DNA from: GCA-003244245 sp964250265
GTDB lineage: Bacteria > Actinomycetota > Actinomycetes > Mycobacteriales > Pseudonocardiaceae
Direction of reading: 5' to 3'
Length of the DNA: 42,101 nt
Assembly (NCBI GenBank): GCA_964250265.1
Contig: CAXUFG010000016.1
Location: 1-42,101, forward strand
This document shows positions 1 to 8,337 of the stretch, in pieces (the first letter of the stretch is position 1; every line of letters starts with the position of its first letter). A model generated the notes under the pieces. The model had not been told where the DNA came from. It worked only from the letters and a program-made list of their open reading frames with translations, and searched no databases. A program made the translations under genes and the position numbers.

Positions 1-985
1 CATCACAACACCCCACTTCAATCAGGGTGTTGCGAGCCTCCCTTGAATCCACCGGCACCGTCTGGCGGATAACGTCGAGTGCGGACCGATGAGCAGGCAC
101 GGTGAGCACGCAGTTGCTGCGTTGCAGCGCGACCTCGAACGGCACGCCGCCTAGCACGGGAGGTGTGGAGAACCGCTCGATGTGCAACGCCGCCGCGGTG
201 CTCGCCGGGAGATCCCGGCGGACGCTGGCGATCATGGGAGCGGGACCGCAGCAGTACACAGTGGCCCCGGTGGGGGCGCGTTCCAGCAACTCGGCACCAG
301 CGGGGAAGCCGTGCTGATCGTACGGTCGAATCCACACACGGTCGGGATCCAGCGCACTGAGCTCGTCGAGAAACGGCATCGACGCGCGCGAACGTCCGGT
401 GTAGACGAGCTGCCACGGTGCACCATCGGTAGCCGCCTGCTTGACCATCGGCAGGATCGGGGTGATGCCGATCCCGCCGGCCAGGAACAGGTACCCGGCC
501 GCTGCCGGCTGAGCCGGCGATCGGACGACCGGCGCATAGGGGAAGGAGTTGCGCGGGCCGCGGACAGTCAGCGTGCTGCCGGCGTTGACCGAGTCGTGCA
601 GCTCACGCGAACCGCCACTGCCGCCATCGAGCCGTCGGACCGCGATCCGGTAAGAACGACGGTCGGCTGGGTCCCCGCACAGTGAATACTGGCGCCGCCG
701 CCCAGAGGGCAGCAACACCTCCAGGTGGCTGCCCGGTTGCCAGCGGGGCAGTTCCGCATCATCGGCGGTGACCAGCCGGAAGCTGCGCGCATCGTGCGCC
801 TCGAGGCGGACCTCCTCCACCACGAGATGCAGGTTCCGATCCACCTGCTGAGGTTGCGAGCGCCGGATGTAGGCGCCGCTGGCGATCCATTCCAGGCCGG
901 AGATCAGGGCCCCGAGCGCTCTGAACAACCGATCGGGACGTTGGCGCCCCCGTAGGTCGGGTGGCGCGGGGGGATCGGCGTCCAT
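1..985 (-). CDS. PDR/VanB-type flavin reductase, 3' end cut by window edge
   Basis: This is an electron-transfer reductase of the phthalate dioxygenase reductase type (flavin, NAD(P)H and usually a C-terminal 2Fe-2S domain). About 328 residues are visible from ATG 985. The flavin motif RQYS lies near residues 98-101, the nucleotide-binding motif GGIGITP near 170-176, and CCGP near 245-248. A ferredoxin-like segment starts after HIERFS, but the frame is still open at base 1, so the cysteine cluster cannot be verified. An N-terminal stretch of about 50 residues precedes the flavin domain. The ATG is one base after the stop of the upstream di-iron gene, so the two are surely co-transcribed. I infer that it reduces that partner. 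The product family is well supported, but the substrate is unknown. Confidence 0.85.
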   Translation of the reverse strand, partial: MDADPPAPPDLRGRQRPDRLFRALGALISGLEWIASGAYIRRSQPQQVDRNLHLVVEEVRLEAHDARSFRLVTADDAELPRWQPGSHLEVLLPSGRRRQYSLCGDPADRRSYRIAVRRLDGGSGGSRELHDSVNAGSTLTVRGPRNSFPYAPVVRSPAQPAAAGYLFLAGGIGITPILPMVKQAATDGAPWQLVYTGRSRASMPFLDELSALDPDRVWIRPYDQHGFPAGAELLERAPTGATVYCCGPAPMIASVRRDLPASTAAALHIERFSTPPVLGGVPFEVALQRSNCVLTVPAHRSALDVIRQTVPVDSREARNTLIEVGCCD

Positions 986-986
986 G

Positions 987-1892
987 TCACGCCGTCGCAG
1001 CGGTCGCCGCCGGCGAGACGGCCAGGTAGGCGACGGCCTGACCGGTGGAGAACTCCTGCGACGGGTGGTACCGCGGTCGGCTGTACTTCAACACCCCCCG
1101 GACGAGTTCGTTCGCCGGGGGCAGCAGGTGCCGGCGGCTGGCCCGGAAGTAGTACCGCCAGCGCGCCTTGCGGCGCCGGCCGGACAGCTCCGGATCGGTG
1201 CGCATCAGGAACACCACGCCACGCGCCCACAGCCACAGCATGATCGGCCAGGTGACCATCATTCCCCGTACTCGCCGCAGGTAGCGGCGGTCGAGATGGG
1301 TGAACAGGTCGAAGGCGACCGCGCGGTGCTCGACCTCCTCGGCGCCGTGCCAGCGCAGCAGATCCAGCATGGTAGGGTCGGCACCGGCGGCGTCGAGCGC
1401 GGGGGAGTTCAGCGCCCAGTTCCCCAGCATCGCCGTGATGTGCTCGATCGCCGCGATGATCGACAATCGCTCGATCAGCCACTCTTCGCGCCGCTTGGAC
1501 ACCAGGTCGCGGTCGCCGAGGGCTTTGTGGAACATCCACTCGATCTGCCGGACGTAGGGATCGGTGTCGATGCCCTTGGCCTTCCAGTGATCGAGCACCC
1601 CCTGATGGGAACGAGCGTGCGTGATCTCTTGGCCGATGAAGCCGAGGACCTCCTCGCGCAGCTTGCCGTCCTTGATCAGGGGGAGCGCTTGGGTGAACAC
1701 GTCGACGAACCACTGCTCTCCCGCTGGCAGCAGCAGGTGCAGCACATTGATGGTGTGGGTGACAAATGGCTGGTTCGGCACCCAATGGGTGGGCAGGTTG
1801 GTCCAGTTGAAGGCGACGTCTCGTGGTTGCAGCATGAGGTTGTCGATGGCACCGGGGTGAGCGGGCCCCGAGAGGTTGCGGCGCCGAAACAT
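987..1892 (-). CDS. Metal-dependent hydrolase family protein (PF10118-like) with di-iron ferritin-like motif
   Basis: The protein has 301 residues and is mainly helical. Databases usually call such proteins 'predicted metal-dependent hydrolase'. The visible metal ligands follow the ferritin-like di-iron carboxylate pattern: E59, E89-x2-H92, E150 and E186-x2-H189, the last inside WHGAEEVEHRAVAFD. Two ExxH motifs separated by single glutamates are what di-iron oxygenases and N-oxygenases show, so an oxidase or oxygenase role is at least as likely as hydrolysis. That is inference. It is followed one base later by a flavin reductase gene and preceded by an EphD-like gene (34-bp gap). ATG 1892 has AGG-containing sequence upstream, with GGAG abutting the start. 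The membrane-like segment near residues 211-230 (WPIMLWLWARGVVFLM) suggests contact with lipid. Confidence 0.85.
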   Translation of the reverse strand: MFRRRNLSGPAHPGAIDNLMLQPRDVAFNWTNLPTHWVPNQPFVTHTINVLHLLLPAGEQWFVDVFTQALPLIKDGKLREEVLGFIGQEITHARSHQGVLDHWKAKGIDTDPYVRQIEWMFHKALGDRDLVSKRREEWLIERLSIIAAIEHITAMLGNWALNSPALDAAGADPTMLDLLRWHGAEEVEHRAVAFDLFTHLDRRYLRRVRGMMVTWPIMLWLWARGVVFLMRTDPELSGRRRKARWRYYFRASRRHLLPPANELVRGVLKYSRPRYHPSQEFSTGQAVAYLAVSPAATAATA

Positions 1893-1926
1893 CTCCTGAC
1901 CTGCCTTCTGACTTGTGACGTGCTAC

Positions 1927-3645
1927 CTACGGTGTGAGGTCGACCCGCGCCAGCGCGCGGAGCAGGCCTGGAGTCAGCCGGGAGGCCAGCAGCCCGGCCC
2001 TGGCTTCGACGGTGATCGGGGTGATGGCGCAGTTGTGCTCCACCGCACGCAGGATCTGCTGGGCCGCCTGGCGTGGGGTGAAGTTGCGCCGGCGGTACAG
2101 GCTGGTCACGCGCTGCCTCGCGGCGCGTTCCTCGGTGGCGCCCAGGCCGACGAACCGGACGGCGTTGGTGATGTTCGTGTGCACGAAGCCGGGGCAGATC
2201 GCCACTACGCCGATGCCGGCTCCGGCCAGTTCCCCGCGCAGGCATTGGCTCAGCGCCAGCACTGCCGCCTTGGTCGTGGCATACGCCGGCAGGGCCCGCG
2301 TGGGCAGGTACGCGGCGGCGGAGGAGATGTTGACGATGGTGCCGCCGGCACCGCCGTCCACCATCAGCCCGCCCAGCACCCGGCAGCCGTGGATGACGCC
2401 CCAGAGATTGACATCGATGACCCGTTCCCAGTCAGCCACCGTGGTGTCGAAGAACGGCCCGGCGACGGCGATGCCGGCATTGTTGATCACGATGTCCGGG
2501 ATGCCGTGGTTTTCCCGCAGCGCCGCGCCGAACTTCTCCACCGCGCCGCCATCCGAGACGTCCACCAGGTATGCGCTGGCGCGCGGGCCAAGCGTGCTGG
2601 CCAGTCGGGCGGTGCGCTCGGCGGCCTGCTGGTCGATGTCGGTGACGATCACCTCGGCGCCATGCTCGGCGAACTCCAGCGCGGTGGCCCGGCCGATGCC
2701 ACTGCCCGCGCCGGTGATCACCACCAGGGTGTCCTCGAACCGCTGTTGTGGGCGCCCGGCGCGGCGGGCACGGCGCAGGGCGCGCGATTCCGGACCGCCT
2801 TCGGCGTGCTCGATCAGCTCGCTCGCGCAGCGCGCCACCGCGTGCGGGTGGGTCCGTGGCAGCCAGTGGCCGCCGGCCAGCTCGCGAACCGCGAGCTGGG
2901 GTACCCAACGCCGGATGTCGGTCTGCAGCGATGTCGACACGTACGGATCCCGTTGGGGCGCAAGGACCTGCACGGGGACGTCCGTCGTCCGGGGCTGCGG
3001 TGCGGCCAGCCGGGGAACCATGTTCGCCCGGTAGAGCGCTACGCCGTGGACTCCGTCGGCCACCGCGGGCGCACCGGAGCCCTCCACCAGAGCCAGCACC
3101 CGCCCGGCGAGCCCCGCGCGCCAGACCAACTCCGGCAGCAGCGGCAACTGGAAGAAGCCGACGTACCAGCTCGCCGCCAGCTGGGTGATCAGTTCCCGGA
3201 GCGCCCGTGGCGTCGGCCGGCGTAACCGCGCCCGGAACCACTGGTCGGCGTGGACGAGGCACGGCCCCGAGATCGACGTGAAAGAGGCGATCCGGCCACG
3301 CAGCCGCCGGCCGGTCACCGCCTGCCAGGCCTGGACCGATCCCCAGTCGTGGGCCAGCAGATGCACCGGACCCTCGGGGCTGACCACGTCGATCACCGTG
3401 GCGAGGTCCCGGACGAGCTGGTCGATCCGGTATGCCTGGCGCCCGCGGGGTTTCCCGGACTCGCCGGCTCCCCGGACGTCGTAGCTCACCACGTGATGGC
3501 GCGGCGCGAGTTCGGCTGCCACGCCGTCCCACACGGTGTGGTCGTCGGGGTAGCCATGCAGACAGATCACTGTGGGGGCGCCGCGCTGCCCCGATTCGTG
3601 GACCCGCAGCGCCACGCCGTCGGTCGCGGTGATGTCCCTGGTCAT
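1927..3645 (-). CDS. ephD: EphD-like fusion: epoxide hydrolase (alpha/beta hydrolase) plus short-chain dehydrogenase
   Basis: The protein has 572 residues from ATG 3645. An in-frame GTG at 3663 abuts AGGAG and is an alternative start. The N-terminal half is an alpha/beta hydrolase with the oxyanion motif HGYP (30-33), nucleophile D100 in HDWG, acid D233 (QRDPYV) and base H260 (GGHW). An Asp nucleophile with HGxP is the epoxide hydrolase signature, not the esterase one. The C-terminal half is an SDR with TGAGSGIG (311-318), NNAG (388-391), S442, and Y455-xxx-K459. The same domain order is known from mycobacterial EphD. It is the first gene of an operon with a di-iron protein and a reductase, so a fatty-chain or xenobiotic epoxide route is plausible. 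The promoter is shared with a divergent TetR gene. Confidence 0.85.
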   Translation of the reverse strand: MTRDITATDGVALRVHESGQRGAPTVICLHGYPDDHTVWDGVAAELAPRHHVVSYDVRGAGESGKPRGRQAYRIDQLVRDLATVIDVVSPEGPVHLLAHDWGSVQAWQAVTGRRLRGRIASFTSISGPCLVHADQWFRARLRRPTPRALRELITQLAASWYVGFFQLPLLPELVWRAGLAGRVLALVEGSGAPAVADGVHGVALYRANMVPRLAAPQPRTTDVPVQVLAPQRDPYVSTSLQTDIRRWVPQLAVRELAGGHWLPRTHPHAVARCASELIEHAEGGPESRALRRARRAGRPQQRFEDTLVVITGAGSGIGRATALEFAEHGAEVIVTDIDQQAAERTARLASTLGPRASAYLVDVSDGGAVEKFGAALRENHGIPDIVINNAGIAVAGPFFDTTVADWERVIDVNLWGVIHGCRVLGGLMVDGGAGGTIVNISSAAAYLPTRALPAYATTKAAVLALSQCLRGELAGAGIGVVAICPGFVHTNITNAVRFVGLGATEERAARQRVTSLYRRRNFTPRQAAQQILRAVEHNCAITPITVEARAGLLASRLTPGLLRALARVDLTP

Positions 3646-3680
3646 GACGTGGCCACCGTTCACCTCCTGACGGTTTCCTA

Positions 3681-3702
3681 CCCTTCAGTAGGAACTTCCT
3701 AC
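3681..3702. promoter_or_regulatory. Probable TetR operator between ephD-like operon and tetR
   Basis: A palindrome with arms GTAGGAA and TTCCTAC around a single C lies at 3688-3702. An overlapping half site, CCTAC-n6-GTAGG, starts at 3678. It sits in the 58-76 bp gap between two divergent starts, where a TetR dimer would repress both genes. A -10-like hexamer TAGTTT (3710-3715) lies six bases before the GTG of tetR. Binding is inferred from position and symmetry only. Confidence 0.6.
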
Positions 3703-3721
3703 GTCGTGGTAGTTTTGTCAA

Positions 3722-4387
3722 GTGGAGAAGCGGAAGGTGGTCTCGCGGGAGACGCGGAGCCCAAGCCGTGCTGGACGCGCTCGTGCCCCCCACCTCGGAC
3801 CCGAACGCCGGCGGCCGCTGATCCTCGACGCTGCGTTGGCGGTTTACGTCGAGCGCGGCTACCGGGGCACGTCGATGCAGGCGGTGGCCGACACGGCAGG
3901 CGTGACCAAGCCGGTGATCTACGAGTGCTACCCGAACAAGGACGAGTTGCTGCTCGCGCTGCTCGACCGGGAGGAGCATCGCCTGCTGGAGGCCATCACT
4001 GAATCGTTGCCCACCAATCTGATCTCCAACAATGTGGAGGCGGTGCTGGCCGCCGGGCTCACTGCTTTTCTCGCCGGAGCGGGCCAGGCGCCGAACTCCT
4101 GGCGGGTGGTCTTCGACTCCGGGTGGGGCTCGGGTTCTGTAATAGCCGCGCGGGTTCGCCGGGTCCGTGAGACGGTGGTGGGACAGCTACGCGAGCTCGT
4201 CCGCCAGCACATGGTCGCCGACGAGGTTGCTGACGTCGACCGCAAGGCGCCAGTCGTCGCAGAGCTGATCGCCTCGGTGTCCGAATCCTGCGCCCGCATG
4301 CTATTACTGGAACACCACCCGTGGACCGCGGCAGAATTGGCGACCTACGTAGCCAGGCTTCTCGTCCGAGGGCTCCGCCCGGTCTGA
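3722..4387 (+). CDS. TetR-family transcriptional regulator
   Basis: The protein has 221 residues from GTG 3722. A basic N-terminal tail of about 25 residues precedes the TetR DNA-binding domain, which starts at ILDAALAVYVERGYRGTSM and has the recognition segment GVTKPVIYECYPNKDELL. The C-terminal ligand domain is helical and unassigned. It is divergent from the ephD-like operon, with a palindrome between them, so it most likely represses that operon and itself. No Shine-Dalgarno sequence is evident, and a -10-like TAGTTT six bases upstream suggests a leaderless mRNA. The downstream lipase gene follows after 22 bases and could be co-transcribed. Confidence 0.9.
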   Translation: MEKRKVVSRETRSPSRAGRARAPHLGPERRRPLILDAALAVYVERGYRGTSMQAVADTAGVTKPVIYECYPNKDELLLALLDREEHRLLEAITESLPTNLISNNVEAVLAAGLTAFLAGAGQAPNSWRVVFDSGWGSGSVIAARVRRVRETVVGQLRELVRQHMVADEVADVDRKAPVVAELIASVSESCARMLLLEHHPWTAAELATYVARLLVRGLRPV

Positions 4388-4409
4388 ATCCCACACAACG
4401 GAGCGTGCA

Positions 4410-5378
4410 TTGTCTGTGACTACGAGTATAGACGCCTCGATTGCTCTGCTGCTCATCGACGCGAGCATCGAGTCTTACTATGCGTTGGACCCGCACGATC
4501 CGGCCCACTGCAATCCACATATGGTCACCCCACCCACCGGCTATGATCTCGTAGACTGCTGGACCGGGGTCGATAGCGTTTTCAGCACCTTCAGCCAGGT
4601 TGAGTGTTTCGGAGTGGTATTCCGCTCGCAGTCGGCGCCCTACTCCTATGTGTTTTCGTTCCGCGGCACCTACTCCATGCTAGACGCGCTCGATGACCTG
4701 GAGTTCTGGGAGAAAGAACATTTCGTGCCCTTGCGGGTACCTTCCCCGGCCGCAGATGCGAATGTGGCGGCGGGCTTCTGGAGTATCTACAGCGGCACCG
4801 TGGCCGGCACGCAATCCATGCAGGAACAGCTCTTCGGTCTTCTTGACAAATATCAGGCATCCGCTGAACCGATCCATCGGCTCTTCGTCACCGGCCACAG
4901 CCTCGGCGCCGCATTGTGCGAACTGTTCACACTCGATCTGGCGCTATCTCCTTACCAGGACATCCCCTATTCCAACTACAATTACGCCTGCCCCCAGGTG
5001 GGCGACGCAGCGTTCGCCCAGCTCTACAATTCCCAACCTCGGGAGCAGGACCCGGCCACGCGCACGCTGCGCATTCAGAATACCTACGACATCGTGCCCT
5101 GCACGCCACCCACGGAGTTCGGCTACCAGCACGTCGGCGACGCGTACCTGGTCGCCTTTTACAACAAGGATGCCGGCTGGCTGGACCCGTTGGCCAAGCT
5201 GTACGACCATCAGGCGCTGAACTACCAGGCAGTGCTGGCCTGCGCGTTCTCCAGTCCGGGCGGGGTCTGTAACAACGACAACCTCGCCGTCCCGACCGAC
5301 GCGGAGACGCTCGTGTCACTCGAACCTGACCCGTCGGCACTGTGCTGGTTCGGGTCGACGACGCAGCCTGGGACTTGA
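4410..5378 (+). CDS. Class 3 lipase-family alpha/beta hydrolase
   Basis: The protein has 322 residues and resembles Lipase_3 (fungal-type triacylglycerol lipase) enzymes. The nucleophile elbow is GHSLG with Ser164. D227 (TYDIVP) and H267 (YDHQAL) are in the expected order to complete the triad. I see no signal peptide, which is unusual for an extracellular lipase and suggests a cytoplasmic role or a wrongly placed start. TTG 4410 is chosen because GGAG at 4400-4403 sits six bases upstream; GTG 4416 is the alternative. The first 300 bases look less G/C-rich than neighbouring genes, with several A/T-ending codons, which may indicate transfer. The gene lies 22 bases after tetR on the same strand. 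Its substrate is unknown. Confidence 0.85.
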   Translation: MSVTTSIDASIALLLIDASIESYYALDPHDPAHCNPHMVTPPTGYDLVDCWTGVDSVFSTFSQVECFGVVFRSQSAPYSYVFSFRGTYSMLDALDDLEFWEKEHFVPLRVPSPAADANVAAGFWSIYSGTVAGTQSMQEQLFGLLDKYQASAEPIHRLFVTGHSLGAALCELFTLDLALSPYQDIPYSNYNYACPQVGDAAFAQLYNSQPREQDPATRTLRIQNTYDIVPCTPPTEFGYQHVGDAYLVAFYNKDAGWLDPLAKLYDHQALNYQAVLACAFSSPGGVCNNDNLAVPTDAETLVSLEPDPSALCWFGSTTQPGT

Positions 5379-5489
5379 GGTGCCCGCGACCGGGTTGCCC
5401 GACAGCCTCGTGTGACGGCCGTGCCCTTCGAGCAGGGGCGCGAGGAAGGCGAGGCTTGGGAAGGGCGCTTATCAGCCACGCTTGCTCGA

Positions 5490-6224
5490 TCAGGTGGGGT
5501 GGGGCCCAGTCTTTTCCTTCAGGGCGTATTCGAGCTGCGGATACCAATCCGTGCCCCGGCCGCCCGGTGTCCAGTCGAGGATGTTCCAGAGCGGTGTCGG
5601 GTCGGGTGCCAGATGAGGGTCGAAGCCGGGGTCGGCCGTCTCGGGGCCGCCCTCGGCCGCCCAGAAGAGGCGTACCTTGTCGCCCTCGCGCGTCCAGACT
5701 GCCGCGATCGGAGCCTCACTGCCCTGCTCGTCCAGTCCGCGATAGTCGCGCGCGAAGTGGTCGTCGACGGTCTGGTAGAACCTCAGGTGGCGCCATCCCC
5801 GCTCGCGTGCAAAGTCACGTTGCCGCTCGACGGGCGATCGGCCGACGATTGCGACCGCAATGCGCCGCTCGATGTCGAGCGCTGGAATGTCGAGCGATCC
5901 CACGAGCGAGGTGCACATCGGACAGGGTCGCTCACGCTCGGGGCCGTACATCCAGAAGTAGGTGAACAGCGTGTCGTGCTCGCCGAACAGGTCGACGAGC
6001 CGGAGCTCGTGGCCCTCCTCGTCGAGGAACCGGTAGGCATGTGCTTCGCCGCCGGGCGGAAGCGCGCGGCGCTGGGCCGCCACGCGCTGAACGTGACGGC
6101 GAAGCTCGATCTCCTCGGCCAGTAGCGCGGTTCGAGCCTGGCGATACTCGGTGCTCTCGTTGGGAAAGGGCTTGCTGCCCGTGGCGGCAAGCTCAGCGGC
6201 CGGTTTCAACAGGTCATCGCTCAT
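5490..6224 (-). CDS. DUF899 thioredoxin-like family protein
   Basis: The protein has 244 residues from ATG 6224, which has GAGGAG six bases upstream. It matches the DUF899 family (thioredoxin-fold, predicted dithiol oxidoreductase). Typical features are the segment LVDLFGEHDTLFTYFWMYG, the cysteine pair CPMC within ERERPCPMCTSLVG, a central RHLRFYQTVDDHFARDY block, and the C-terminal region DWTPGGRGTDWYP. The CxxC pair would be the redox centre. The biochemical role of the family is not established. It is convergent with the lipase gene, with 111 bases between them, and stands alone. The assignment rests on family-characteristic motifs. Confidence 0.85.
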   Translation of the reverse strand: MSDDLLKPAAELAATGSKPFPNESTEYRQARTALLAEEIELRRHVQRVAAQRRALPPGGEAHAYRFLDEEGHELRLVDLFGEHDTLFTYFWMYGPERERPCPMCTSLVGSLDIPALDIERRIAVAIVGRSPVERQRDFARERGWRHLRFYQTVDDHFARDYRGLDEQGSEAPIAAVWTREGDKVRLFWAAEGGPETADPGFDPHLAPDPTPLWNILDWTPGGRGTDWYPQLEYALKEKTGPHPT

Positions 6225-6331
6225 CCTTGGCTCCTCATCAGTCGGGTCTTCGTGCCGTCGCAATCCCTCATCTTGTCCGAATCCCCTCTTCGGACCACCG
6301 GCAACCGCTGCTCGACGACCTGAGGAGCCGC

Positions 6332-6634
6332 ATGACGAATCGGAAGCTCACCGTGGCTGGGCTGCTCACCCTGGACGGCGTGCACCACAGCCCGCGCTCG
6401 TTCTCCGGGCCGTAGTTCGACGACGAGGCGCCGCGCTGGCCATGGCGGACCTCGACCTCTGCGACGCGATGCTGATGGGCCGCACCCACCTACGACTACT
6501 TCGCCCCGGCCTGGCCGGCCGCGACCGGCCCGTACGCGGACCGGGTCAACAGCATCCGCAAGTACGTGTTCTCCTCCACCCTCGTGCGGAGCTGCGTATC
6601 GATCGGGGCTCCGCCACCCCACCGGCTGTTTGAT
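6332..6634 (+). pseudogene. Broken RibD C-terminal/dihydrofolate reductase-like gene
   Basis: ATG 6332 follows GAGGAG and opens MTNRKLTVAGLLTLDGV, the usual N-terminus of small RibD_C/DHFR-like oxidoreductases. A TAG at 6413 ends this frame. Similarity continues in another frame as ADLDLCDAMLMGRT, then returns to the first frame near 6488 as TYDYFAPAWPAATGPYADRV and SIRKYVFSSTL. So there is one stop and two compensating frameshifts, and only about 100 residues remain of a family usually near 190. It is very unlikely to make a working enzyme unless the sequence has errors. The stretch from 6225 to 6331 shows nothing else. Confidence 0.75.
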
Positions 6635-6678
6635 CACGGGCGAAATATTGCATTCCCACCATGGTGTTAGTTGGGGTG

Positions 6679-8337
6679 ATGCCGAAACCCGTGCTGATGA
6701 CCGTTGACGATGACCCCGGCGTGTCGCGTGCGGTGGCGCGGGATCTGCGGCGCCGCTACGGAGAGCACTACCGGGTGGTGCGGGCCGACTCGGCGCTGGA
6801 CGCTCTGGATGCGCTCAAGGAGATCAAACGCCGTGGGGAACCGGTCGCGGCGATCCTGGCCGACTACCGGATGCCGCAGCTCAACGGGGTGGAATTCCTC
6901 GAGCAGGCCATGGATCTGTTCCCGCGGGCCCGGCGGGCGCTGCTGACCGCCTACGCCGACACCGACGCGGCGATCCAGGCGATCAACGTTGTCGACGTCG
7001 ATCACTACCTGCTCAAGCCGTGGGACCCGCCGGAGGAGAAGCTCTACCCGGTGGTCGACGCGCTGGTCGAAACATGGCGGGCGATCGGGGAGACTGCCGT
7101 CGAGCAGACGAAGGTGATCGGGCACCGCTGGTCGGCGCCCTCCTACCAGGCGCGGGATTTCCTGGCCCGCAACGCAGTCCCCTATCGCTGGTACAGCGTC
7201 GACGACCCGGAGGGCCAGCGGCTACTCGACGCGGCCGGGGTGACCGTCCAGGACATCCCCGTCGTGATCACCGCCGATGGGCGGTCGCTGCAGCAGCCCA
7301 GTGATGCCGAGATCGCCGCCGCGGTGGGGCTGTCCACCCAACCAGCGGAGGCCTTCTATGACCTGATCGTGGTCGGTGCCGGGCCTGCCGGTCTGGGTGC
7401 CGCGGTCTACGGCGCCTCCGAAGGGCTGCGCACGGTCCTGGTCGAGCGTCAAGCCAGCGGTGGGCAGGCCGGGCAGAGCTCCCGGATCGAGAACTACCTG
7501 GGTTTCCCCGACGGAGTCTCTGGCGCGCAGCTGACCGACCGTGCTCGGCGGCAAGCTCAGAAATTCGGCGCAGAGGCGTTGTCGGCTCGGGAGGTCGTCG
7601 GGCTGGAGGCGCGTGGCTCAGCGCGGGTCGTGCACTTCGGTGACGGCAGTGAGATCGCCGCGCATTCCGTGGTGCTTGCCACCGGTGTCGCCTACCGGGC
7701 GCTGGAGGCACCCGGCGTCGCGGAACTCACTGGCCGCGGTGTTTACTACGGCTCGGCGATGACCGAAGCTCCGGCCTGCGCCGGGCAGGACGTCTACGTG
7801 GTGGGCGGCGCCAACTCGGCCGGCCAGGCCGCGGTGTTCTTCTCCCGGCATGCGCGCCACGTGAGCTTGTTGATCCGCGGGGACTCGCTGGCGCGGTCGA
7901 TGTCGCACTACCTCATCGAACAGCTGGCCGCGCTGGGCAACGTCACCGTGCGGACCTGCACCGAGGTCGCAGCGGCGCACGGTGAGGCGCACCTGGAAGG
8001 GCTCACCCTGCGCCACACCCGTTCCGGTTCCACCGACACCGTGCCCACCGGTCATGTTTTTGTGTTCATTGGCGCCGCGCCGCGGACCGACTGGCTTGGT
8101 AGCGCCGTGGCCCGGGATGCCCGCGGGTTCATCCAGACCGGTCCCGACCTGGTTGTCGACGGGCGCCGTCCCGCGGGGTGGGCGCTGGACCGCGATCCCT
8201 ACTACCTCGAATCCAGCTTGTCCGGGGTGTTCGTGGCCGGCGACGTGCGCGCCGAGTCGGTTAAACGGGTCGCCTCCGCGGTCGGCGAGGGCGCTATGGC
8301 CGTCACGCTGGTGCACCGTTACCTGGAGGACCAGTGA
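6679..8337 (+). CDS. Response regulator fused to thioredoxin-reductase-like flavoprotein
   Basis: The protein has 552 residues from ATG 6679 (an in-frame ATG at 6661 is the alternative; neither has a good ribosome site). Residues 5-125 are a complete receiver domain: acidic pocket D10-D12, phospho-acceptor D62 in ADYRMP, T80 and K103. Residues about 135-210 form a glutaredoxin/thioredoxin-like domain whose usual CxxC is replaced (WSAPSYQ). Residues 218-550 are a thioredoxin-reductase fold with FAD motif GAGPAG (223-228) and NADPH motif GGANSAG (366-372). The usual CxxC site reads PACAGQ, with one cysteine (C357). It overlaps the partner kinase gene by GTGA. This matches the family named fused response regulator/thioredoxin-disulfide reductase. 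Loss of both dithiols suggests sensing or another electron acceptor. Confidence 0.9.
   Translation: MPKPVLMTVDDDPGVSRAVARDLRRRYGEHYRVVRADSALDALDALKEIKRRGEPVAAILADYRMPQLNGVEFLEQAMDLFPRARRALLTAYADTDAAIQAINVVDVDHYLLKPWDPPEEKLYPVVDALVETWRAIGETAVEQTKVIGHRWSAPSYQARDFLARNAVPYRWYSVDDPEGQRLLDAAGVTVQDIPVVITADGRSLQQPSDAEIAAAVGLSTQPAEAFYDLIVVGAGPAGLGAAVYGASEGLRTVLVERQASGGQAGQSSRIENYLGFPDGVSGAQLTDRARRQAQKFGAEALSAREVVGLEARGSARVVHFGDGSEIAAHSVVLATGVAYRALEAPGVAELTGRGVYYGSAMTEAPACAGQDVYVVGGANSAGQAAVFFSRHARHVSLLIRGDSLARSMSHYLIEQLAALGNVTVRTCTEVAAAHGEAHLEGLTLRHTRSGSTDTVPTGHVFVFIGAAPRTDWLGSAVARDARGFIQTGPDLVVDGRRPAGWALDRDPYYLESSLSGVFVAGDVRAESVKRVASAVGEGAMAVTLVHRYLEDQ

Noticed and set aside
1915..3225. A 436-codon plus-strand open frame antisense to the ephD-like gene
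   Set aside because: No family motif, no ribosome site; it mirrors the strongly G/C-biased codons of the real gene on the other strand.
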